From Scleromitrula shiraiana (lineage: Eukaryota; Ascomycota; Leotiomycetes; Helotiales; Sclerotiniaceae): a DNA stretch of 64,000 bases. The notes beneath the pieces were generated by a model. It was not told the origin of the DNA and made no database searches. It saw nothing but the letters and a program-made list of their open reading frames with translations. Within the stretch, counting starts at the first letter, position 1. The number at the start of each line of letters is the position of its first letter. Made by a program: the position numbers and the translations under genes. Location of the stretch: positions 1,011,783 to 1,075,782 of the forward strand of contig JABELC010000014.1 of the NCBI GenBank assembly GCA_028455995.1. The letters run 5' to 3'. Below, piece by piece: positions 56,220-64,000 of the stretch.

Positions 56220-58461
56220 ATTGATTGATAGTTCAGGTATGATAGGTATGGTGTAAAGAGTCGTAAATTAGGATTTGAAGTTTCTCGGAGTATGAGAAAG
56301 GTATTTGAAGTTTGATTAAGTGGGATATTAAGGTCTTTATAAGCTATTCAAAAGCTATATCGTTCGGTCGTTCGATCGTTCAGCTTGGTTTTCTTCCTAT
56401 AGCTTTAAAGTATATTTGGTATAGTGGGATAAGATTAGCCCAGCTGAAATGTAAGTACAACGAGGTCCGTAGTAGTAGTGTGGTAAATAGTGTACAGTAG
56501 TTCGGTGTTCAAGTAAGGTACGATGAACAAATCGTGGGGTATCGTGTACCCTATAACTATAAACGGTCCGGATATGGATTCGTACAGGAAGAAATGATGA
56601 CGATGGATTATGCGTCGGAAGGATGAATGAATGATTGATTGATTGATTGAAGGATTTGTTTTCGGTTTCTTTCTTGTTTTCTCTTAGATGTATTTTGTTT
56701 TGTACTTTGAAATTATTCGCAATCGAATGCGAATTTTCAATGAAATTATATTGTCCACGGATGTGAAATTAAAATATGAATGCGGATCTTTCTTTTAATC
56801 AAATTTAGGGAAATGTTCGAGAAAAAGTAAATTAATTAGATTTTTATAAAAAAGGGGCTTCTTGGATCATTGTACTGAAGGCGGAGAAAGTTAAGAGGGG
56901 CTCGTTTCGTTTTGTTTGATATAATATGATGAGGTGAGGTGAGGTTCGTTCTTTTGATCCTATCATATAGTACCGGTATGTATGATGAATGTATATAGAT
57001 GAGAGGGGAACGATAAAAGTGTAGATATATCCAATAATTAAAATGTATTATGCTGTATAGTTTACCATGATACTTACTACAATTAAATTGATCAGAAAAC
57101 ACCAAACCGAGAAACTTCCTAATACTCAAGCCCGTGGTGGTTCCAGATTTTCAAGACCTTGAGAACCAAAAAGAATAGGTAAATCTTCTAACATATATTT
57201 CCATAAAAGACATATTCCCACGGTGATGATCTCCCTCATAAATAAAATATATAAAAACCATAGAATCATTGGATTTTTTGGGGGAAAGATAATGATCTTT
57301 CACGATTGTTGTATGAAGGCATATACGTGGATTTATGCTTGTATGATTATTTTGTAAATGGTATGAAGGCATGAAGATCATAAGTATCATGATTCTAAAA
57401 GCATGGATATATAGTAGTTCATCAGACATATTTGTCATGAGGATATTAATGCATTCATTAGTTTACCGAATTGTAAACAGATTGAGAGAAGGGGTTTAGT
57501 TTCTGGAGTATGAAGAAAGTAGTTGATGAGAAACTCGGGGAATGATGTTAAGTTTATGTTAAGTAAGACCTGGAGAGTGAATACTAGAGGGATGTATAGG
57601 TATACTAAGAGACTAGGGGAAGGATGGAAAGTACCATGAATAGAGAGTTAAGAGTCAAACTAGAGTAGAAACGAAGTCACGATGTAGAATTAGATTTGAC
57701 TGATTGACTTTGGTATCAATTAGATATATGTTCGGTCCTTGGCCAGTGGTAACGTGAGCTATTATTCAGAATGAAGAAGGATTTGTCCAGACCTCTTTCT
57801 ACTCGGTAGATTGAATATGTTAGTTGACAGGAATGCTTAAGACAGAACTAATAAGGAAAGTCGTTGATTTAACCCATCAATTCTTCATTATGAAAGTTGG
57901 TTTTGCGTTATAAAGATTGCTTGTATTTTATTGTTATATTATATCAAATTCTCTGCGTCTCTCATCGCCAACATCAAAACCTTCTAACGAGCCATCAGCC
58001 AGGTATGAATGATTGAATGACTAGCTACCCAAGTAAACAGACAACAAAAAACAGAGAACAGAAAACAATTCTCTATTATTTCTAAGATTCTGATTCTCAT
58101 GCTGCTATTATACTGAACGATACCTAGATATATAAGGAGGTACTGGTACAATGTAGTTTTTACATGTAACTGATAAAACCAAGGTCATTTTGTGATATGC
58201 AATACCGTGTATTCTTCAAGCATCGCATTCTAGAACACAGGTTTATATAGTATACTAATAACTAATACACCTTGATTTCTTGATTTGATTATACATTGTG
58301 CAGTGCAGTTGTACCGACATCTAGCACATATGATAGAAGAATGGCAGAAGGACAATTCGGAGGTTTTTGAGGTTGTATCCCCGATAAGTTCATAACCATG
58401 GCTACTGTATGGTGTTGTATGATATGGTACTGTAGCCGTGGTGGTGTATATGAGCCTCTCA
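56220..58461. other. Long spacer without supported gene
   Basis: 2.2 kb containing the promoter of the small coiled-coil gene (TTGATTGATTGATTGA run near 56633) and no convincing coding frame on either strand. Codon-like structure, RNA genes and terminal repeats were looked for and not seen. Confidence 0.45.
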
Positions 58462-58495
58462 CATCATCATTATCATTATCATTATCATTATCATT

Positions 58496-58533
<38 letters not shown>

Positions 58534-58570
58534 TATCATTATCATCATCATCATCATCGTCATCAACATC
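58462..58570. repeat. CAT/TTATCA microsatellite
   Basis: About 109 bases of CATCAT and CATTAT units. Depending on frame it reads poly-Asp, poly-His or poly-Ser on one strand or the other; no gene context supports translation. It lies about 0.9 kb before the bromodomain gene. Confidence 0.95.
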
Positions 58571-59442
58571 ACTGGGCAATAGAAAAAAAAATTAAAAATT
58601 TGATAACGACGGCAACAAATGAGAATGAAAATAACTTCACTTTATTAATGACTTACTTATTATTATATTTTCAATGATTTATATGACTTATATTATATAA
58701 TTTACAATTTCCATTTCATTTACATCTCAAAATCATTAAATATTGTTCTAATAAACATCCTACTAAGTCTTTTTTTTCTTCTACCATTCTATCTTCCCCT
58801 CTGGTAGAAACGAGGTACCGCGAAACACAAGGCGCGAAACACAAACATAAGGGCAACAACCGCTATCGATCTAGCTCTACAATTCAATAAACATCATCAC
58901 AACCACTATCATCCAAATATTTATCCAACAACAAATCTTCAAATGAAAAAGATTCAAAAACTTCATCCTTCTTCAATAACGAACAAATAAACAAATTAAT
59001 TCACGATATTGAATTCTATCAAAATGTAGGAAATCTTTCATATTATTTATTTCATCCAAAAAAAAATTAATTATTTTCCGTTATTAACCAATTAAATAGA
59101 CATTCTTGAAGTTGTTTTAGAAATTTCCAATTTTCCCCATACCCATACCATACAATTACGATATTATCCAATCCTTCTATCCAAAGTATTTGCAATACTC
59201 TCAAAATCTGCGAAATAATTCCCTTATACATCTGCCACAACGAACATAAAAAGAACAGAACGAATCGAAATCTTTACAACTCATAACTCACAACTCAACC
59301 AATCCTCTTCTCCTACCTCCCTCTCACCCTCTTGTCCTCCATCCATCTCCCTCATACAAATTCTCCCTTCGTCGTGGCTCCTCTTCATCTTCATTCAAGT
59401 CGTGGAAACCCCCTCGATAGCTGGCGAGGAGGATACCGTGGC
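58571..59442. promoter_or_regulatory. Promoter and 5' UTR of the bromodomain gene
   Basis: 0.87 kb with AT-rich and C/T/A-rich tracts. The last 110 bases are open in the frame of the gene but begin without an ATG, so a small 5' exon or a non-AUG start cannot be excluded. Confidence 0.4.
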
Positions 59443-62400
59443 ATGAATACTATAGCAGCTACACATACCCCACTGGAATGTTTATTATTTATTCAATCAA
59501 TCGTCGCATACGGATCTGAACCAAATTCATTCACACAAATCTCAAAATTATTAAGGAATAATAATTTGATTAAGGATGGGGAAACTTTTGATTCGGAAAG
59601 ATTATCTGCGGATTCATTGGGGGATTTATATCTACGATTATTACGAGAAGAATTGAAATCAGAATTGGATCAAGATGGAGGAGAAGATATTCCTCATTCG
59701 ACAACGAAGAAACGAAAATTACCTACTCCACCATTACCTACCATTGAAGATGCACAAGACTATCGAGAGCAGTTACCATATCTGATTGATAGGTTATTTG
59801 CTAGGTATAGGGAATATATGGTTAGGGCAATCAGGGAAGATGAAGAGAAATACCGGAATCTGCAACAAGAGATCAATTCCATTGAGAGAGGAGAATGGGA
59901 TGAAAGGCTATCGAGGGAGGAAGGAATTTTGAATCAAAATGGATTTAAGAAGGGAGATAAGGTTGGAGAGAAGACAAATGGGGTTGGTGTCAGTTCTCCA
60001 TCGGTGGAAGTGGAATCAAATAAATCAAAACCTGTGGAAGTTTTGCAAAATGATTTGAGTTTGATGGAAAGGAAGGAAGTTGAAGTTAGGAAAGAGGATT
60101 TACGATCAACTGGACCAAAGGAAATTGGAGTACGAGATTCACGGCCCAAGGAACCAAAGGAACTGGAAGATGGGTTACCAAATTCAGGATCAGAAGAATC
60201 GAAACAAGTTGAAGTTAGAAAGGATTTACCATCTACGGATAAACCTATTGAAATTAGATCACAAAATTCACGATCAACGGAACCAAAACAAGTTGAAGTT
60301 CAATCACAAAATTCACGTCTAAATGAATCAAAACCTACCGAATTGCAACGTCCTCAATCTAGACCACCTTTTGAGATTATAATACCACCACCATTATCTC
60401 ATATGGTAAAAGACCAAAATAGATCCAAAGCTTCACCATCACCAGGTCCATCACCAAGAACATCTCCACCTACCATAGCCTCATCAAGGGTATCTTCTCC
60501 AAGAATGTCTTCACCAAGAGGAGATAGGCCAGAAGGTCTAGCGATTAGTGATGTTTTAAATACCCAAAACTCTAGACCGATATCACCTTCATATTATCCA
60601 TCAGATCAACAACCTAGAAATGGTAATCATTTACATCAAAGATCTGGTAGTCATGGACCACATGGACCTCATGGGCCATCACCTTTACAAATTCATACAT
60701 CACAACCCCCTTCACAACATTTGAAATGGGAACCACCATTCACTACTGGATTACATTCGCAACAATATCAGAATTCTCATTCAAATTCTCATCAAACATC
60801 TCAACCTAATTCACCACATCTATCACAGCATCCATCACCGCATCCATCACCTCATACACAATATTATCCACCTCAACAATATCCATCACATGGTTATTCA
60901 AATCACCAATATCAACCACAACATCAACATAGGAATTCATTACCTAGTCCACATTTACCACCAATAACACATCATTCTGTACCATCATCTCCTTTAAATC
61001 CGCAATATCAACAAGGTGTTTTATTACCGCCACCACATACAATGGGTAGATCATTAAGTAATTCTTCTAATCAATTAGATCAATTAGCTGATATTGCTGG
61101 TCAACAATATCGTGCAAATTCTGGCTCTCCTTCAATTCAACAAGGTGGAATGCATCAAGGGGGTATTTCCCAAGGTCAACATCACGGGGGGACTTCTCAA
61201 GGTCAACATCAAGGTGGAATATCTCAAAGCGGTCCACCAACATTGCCTCCTGTTTCTATGTCATCAGGTTCTATGCAATCAGGACAAATGCCACCAGCTT
61301 CTATGTCTTCAGGATCGATTCCACCTGTTTCTATGCCTCCAGTATCAATACAACCAAATTCTATACCTCAAGGACCGATGCCACCTAATTCAATACCTCC
61401 AATTTCTATTCCACAACCCCATATGTCACCGATATTTTCTCCATTTAATCATTCATTTCAACATCAATCAAGACCATCATCCTCTACGAGTCATCATCCA
61501 CAATGGAATTCTCCAATTCAACCACCATATTCAGTACCACCACCAAATTATCAATACATCCCACCACAAAATCAAAGACCACCATATCAAAGACCTGAAT
61601 TGGTTGCCCCTGAAAATAGACAATACAATTCACCTTATAATGCAAATCAATCAAGAAGTTCAATTGGAACTCCAATACAACCTCCAAGGCATCAATTATC
61701 ACAACCTCATACACCAATTTCAACACCGCAATTACATATGACAGGCAGTGGTACAAAATGGACACCAAGGCCACATGGAGTTACACCTAGATTACCTGTT
61801 GAACCTTCAAGACCAAAATTTGAACCACTTAGTCCAATTTTGAAGCCAATGAAGCCAGCTCAGGAGAAAAAGAAAGTCACACCAGGAAAATCGAAATCGC
61901 AACGAAAATCAACCGAAAATGTGACATCAATTGAAAGAAGTCAATCTATGATTTCAAATGCTGATGAACTTTCACTTGATACGGAAATTCGTGGTAAGAA
62001 TGTTAAAGAAGAAGTTCCAACACCTAAGGATGGAGTTATAACAATTGATGAACGAAATTCAAGAACTATAATTCCAAAACAATCAACAAAAAGGAAGCGG
62101 ATTGATACACCAGAATTGAAAGAATCAAGAGGGCCACCAACATTTGTCTTATGGACAAAAGCATTTCCAAAAATAAGTGCATCCGCATTAGAATCTATCA
62201 GTGGTCATAGAAATGCAAGTACATTTGCAAATCCTGTTAAAGAGAGGGATGCACCAGGTTACAAGCATTCAATTCTAAGACCACAAGATTTGAAATCTAT
62301 AAGAACTGCAATTACGGCTGGAAATAAAGCAGCTGCTTCAATTGCTTCTTCCCTATCAACAACAGATGATGGATCAAGTATCTGGTTACCCATTTCAGAA

Positions 62401-62838
62401 GATCTCATACCTCCAAAAGGTATAATCAACTACGCCCAATTCGAAAAAGAACTCATGCGTATCTTTGCCAACGCAATCATGTTTAATCCAGATCCGGATA
62501 GAGGATTTGGTGGAGCATTCTCGATTCTTGGGGGAAAAGGAGAACATGAATCTAAAATGAGAGAGGGTTATGAAATTGATGAGGATAGTTTGGTTAAGGA
62601 TACAAGGAATATGTTTACAGATGTTGAGAAGGATATTGGGGCACTTAGGAGCGCGGAGAGGAGGAGTGAGGAGTTGGCAGAGAGGGAGGCAGTGGGGGGT
62701 CCTTGGGGTGTTGGAATTATGGGGAGAGGTGGGATTGGGGGTGCGGACGGGGAGGATGATGAGATTGATGAGTTGGCTGGGGATGGGGAGGTGGGTGGCG
62801 CGGCGAGGGATTCGGTTAAGAGGAGAAGAAAAGTTTAG
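59443..62838 (+). CDS. Bromodomain protein, BRD8/Bdc1-like (NuA4 complex type), 1131 aa
   Basis: Single exon from an ATG at 59443 (MNTIAATHTPLECLLFIQSI) to 62838. The N-terminal ~100 residues resemble the BRD8/Bdc1 N-terminal domain (FTQISKLLRNN; SADSLGDLYLRLLREEL). A charged coil and a long Gln/Pro/Ser/His-rich low-complexity region follow (~150-810), including repeated QGGISQGQHHGG-like and MPPVS/SMSSGS units. A basic linker leads to the C-terminal bromodomain (~900-1060; TKAFPKISASALESISGHRN; FEKELMRIFANAIMFNPDPD). The tail ends in a basic RRRKV. Known role of the family: a subunit of the NuA4 histone H4 acetyltransferase that reads acetylated chromatin. A start upstream at non-ATG codons is possible but less likely. 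Its stop codon lies about 1.03 kb from the first telomere repeat. Confidence 0.85.
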   Translation: MNTIAATHTPLECLLFIQSIVAYGSEPNSFTQISKLLRNNNLIKDGETFDSERLSADSLGDLYLRLLREELKSELDQDGGEDIPHSTTKKRKLPTPPLPTIEDAQDYREQLPYLIDRLFARYREYMVRAIREDEEKYRNLQQEINSIERGEWDERLSREEGILNQNGFKKGDKVGEKTNGVGVSSPSVEVESNKSKPVEVLQNDLSLMERKEVEVRKEDLRSTGPKEIGVRDSRPKEPKELEDGLPNSGSEESKQVEVRKDLPSTDKPIEIRSQNSRSTEPKQVEVQSQNSRLNESKPTELQRPQSRPPFEIIIPPPLSHMVKDQNRSKASPSPGPSPRTSPPTIASSRVSSPRMSSPRGDRPEGLAISDVLNTQNSRPISPSYYPSDQQPRNGNHLHQRSGSHGPHGPHGPSPLQIHTSQPPSQHLKWEPPFTTGLHSQQYQNSHSNSHQTSQPNSPHLSQHPSPHPSPHTQYYPPQQYPSHGYSNHQYQPQHQHRNSLPSPHLPPITHHSVPSSPLNPQYQQGVLLPPPHTMGRSLSNSSNQLDQLADIAGQQYRANSGSPSIQQGGMHQGGISQGQHHGGTSQGQHQGGISQSGPPTLPPVSMSSGSMQSGQMPPASMSSGSIPPVSMPPVSIQPNSIPQGPMPPNSIPPISIPQPHMSPIFSPFNHSFQHQSRPSSSTSHHPQWNSPIQPPYSVPPPNYQYIPPQNQRPPYQRPELVAPENRQYNSPYNANQSRSSIGTPIQPPRHQLSQPHTPISTPQLHMTGSGTKWTPRPHGVTPRLPVEPSRPKFEPLSPILKPMKPAQEKKKVTPGKSKSQRKSTENVTSIERSQSMISNADELSLDTEIRGKNVKEEVPTPKDGVITIDERNSRTIIPKQSTKRKRIDTPELKESRGPPTFVLWTKAFPKISASALESISGHRNASTFANPVKERDAPGYKHSILRPQDLKSIRTAITAGNKAAASIASSLSTTDDGSSIWLPISEDLIPPKGIINYAQFEKELMRIFANAIMFNPDPDRGFGGAFSILGGKGEHESKMREGYEIDEDSLVKDTRNMFTDVEKDIGALRSAERRSEELAEREAVGGPWGVGIMGRGGIGGADGEDDEIDELAGDGEVGGAARDSVKRRRKV

Positions 62839-63866
62839 ATGTGTGTATGAATGGATGGATGGATGATGATGATGATGACGAAGGAGCGGACACAATAAGG
62901 TACCATATATTCCTGCATTGCACCTTTGCTACACTACCTACCTATCTATGTATGTATCCGAAAAAGAAAGAAAGAAAAATACTTCTTGCTATTATGTTAG
63001 TATTAAGTACTCACAGTGCGTATGTTATACGCTTTTAATAATGAATATGAATATTCTAAATTTCAAATCCCTCTAATTTGGAACTTAAGTGGGCGCCGTG
63101 TGCTTGCTGTGTGTTGAATGCCGGTACTGCTGTGCTGGTGTTTGGATGTTGGATGATGCATTGGCGTTGTATCCTAGGTGTTGAGTAACCAACAGAAGTG
63201 ACTGGTGCAGTGTGCTGGTGCAGAATATAGGGTGCCGGCTGTTTTAAGTGTAAAGTATCAAGTAATAGACTGGTGTTCGAGGTTGGGTATTGCGTGGGTG
63301 TGCGTTGTGCTTGTGACTTGTGACTTGTGATTCATGATTCGGGACTTTTATTGTTCGACTGGTGAGATGGAGAAGGAGACGTGAGAGACTGGATGGGGAG
63401 AGGAAGAAATCAGGCTGCGGGGGTGGAGGAGAGTGGAGGGAGAAGAGGTGTAGTTGAGGGGTGGGTAGTGGGTCTTGGATAGTATTTGGAAGGTGCGGGG
63501 AGGGAAATGCGGAGGGAGAAGAGTTGGAAGGGGACATGAGTGGAGTAGATATGGAAGATAAAACGTGGATCGTGTTATGAGAGGGGGGAAGGAGAGGGTG
63601 AGAAAATGAGGATCCGCAGGGTGGTGATATTGGCGGTGAGTAATAGAGGAGAGAATTTGGGGAGATTGGACATCCTTTGCGGAGGATTTGTTCGGCGCAA
63701 AAGATATATCCGGTTGAAAGAATGTGTTCAGAAGACGTGTTTAGAGGATGTGCGTAGTGTAGAGAGTTGGATTGGTGGTATGTATGAGGGTTTGGTTGTA
63801 GTCGTTTGGTGTAGAGGGGTTGATCTATTTGGGGGAGGGGGTTGAGGATGATAAGGGAATGGGCAA
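62839..63866. other. Short subtelomere, G-rich on the plus strand
   Basis: 1 kb without genes between the bromodomain gene and the telomere. From about 63090 the plus strand is strongly G-over-C biased (runs such as GGTGGAGGAGAGTGGAGGGA), with GT-rich degenerate repeats at 63100-63250 (GTGCTGGTG, TGTGACTTGTGA). No helicase gene, X/Y-type element or transposon is present. Confidence 0.75.
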
Positions 63867-64000
63867 TTAGGGTTAGGGTTAGGGTTAGGGTTAGGGTTAG
63901 GGTTAGGGTTAGGGTTAGGGTTAGGGTTAGGGTTAGGGTTAGGGTTAGGGTTAGGGTTAGGGTTAGGGTTAGGGTTAGGGTTAGGGTTAGGTTAGGGTTA
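63867..64000 (+). repeat. Telomere, TTAGGG array
   Basis: About 22 head-to-tail units of TTAGGG run to the window end, with the G-rich strand reading outward as expected for a right chromosome end. One unit near 63987 is TTAGG, one base short. This is the usual telomere repeat of filamentous ascomycetes. Confidence 0.98.

Noticed and set aside
58289..58677. Poly-Asp, poly-Ser and poly-His frames
   Set aside because: All come from the CAT microsatellite at 58462-58570.
60080..61774. Alternative frames in the bromodomain gene, including hydrophobic ones
   Set aside because: They are out-of-frame readings of the CAA/CCA-rich low-complexity region.
63244..63845. Subtelomeric frames on both strands
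   Set aside because: They reflect the G/C strand bias; the products are low-complexity Pro/Ser- or Gly/Arg-rich.

Overview
The window is the right-hand end of a chromosome of a filamentous ascomycete. The sequence shows this directly: genes with 45-95 nt introns (GTAAGT/GTATGT donors, CTAAC/CTAAT branch sites), AT-rich islands with C-to-T type damage typical of repeat-induced point mutation (RIP), and a TTAGGG telomere at 63867-64000. The gene set (Ppo-type dioxygenase-P450, endopolygalacturonase, NACHT-ankyrin protein, SV2-type MFS transporter) and remembered protein resemblance suggest a Leotiomycete of the Botrytis/Sclerotinia kind; this is an inference.

Layout. 1-2.9 kb: 3' end of a peroxisomal ABC (ABCD) transporter, then a convergent hypothetical secreted protein. 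2.9-8 kb: decayed sequence, then a NACHT-ankyrin (STAND/NLR-like) gene carrying a one-base frameshift. 9.1-12.8 kb: two minus-strand genes of unknown function. 13.2-14.9 kb: an AT-rich element with terminal inverted repeats beside a 5'-truncated MFS pseudogene. 15.1-17.1 kb: an intact six-exon MFS transporter. 17.5-20.5 kb: a strongly AT-rich island with a ~960 bp long-inverted-repeat element and many ACTAGT-centred palindromes. 21.2-29.3 kb: a gene-poor zone with a basic Ser/Lys-rich protein, a predicted doubly acylated coiled-coil protein and two pseudogenes. 29.7-47.6 kb: a conserved block with a 12-exon Ppo/linoleate diol synthase, TSC13-like enoyl-CoA reductase, a ~2,137-residue DOCK exchange factor, a DUF2470 membrane protein and a small MGxC-start protein. 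48.7-56.2 kb: two small unknown genes, tRNA-Arg(ACG), and an endopolygalacturonase fragment fused at its 5' end to a RIP-type Ulp1-like protease pseudogene. 59.4-62.8 kb: a BRD8/Bdc1-like bromodomain protein (NuA4 type) whose stop codon lies only ~1 kb from the telomere.

The conserved genes are unrelated housekeeping or signalling functions. Two of them meet in lipid metabolism: Tsc13 (very-long-chain fatty acid elongation) and Ppo (oxylipins) share one 1.6 kb divergent promoter region, and the ABCD transporter feeds peroxisomal fatty-acid oxidation. No biosynthetic cluster is visible. The most unusual material is the interplay of RIP, transposon remains and gene breakage: four pseudogenes and one frameshifted STAND gene lie in the accessory parts, while the conserved genes are intact up to the telomere. 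Exon boundaries were worked out by hand from splice signals and reading phase; those that add up to whole codons are given exactly, and the rest are marked tentative.
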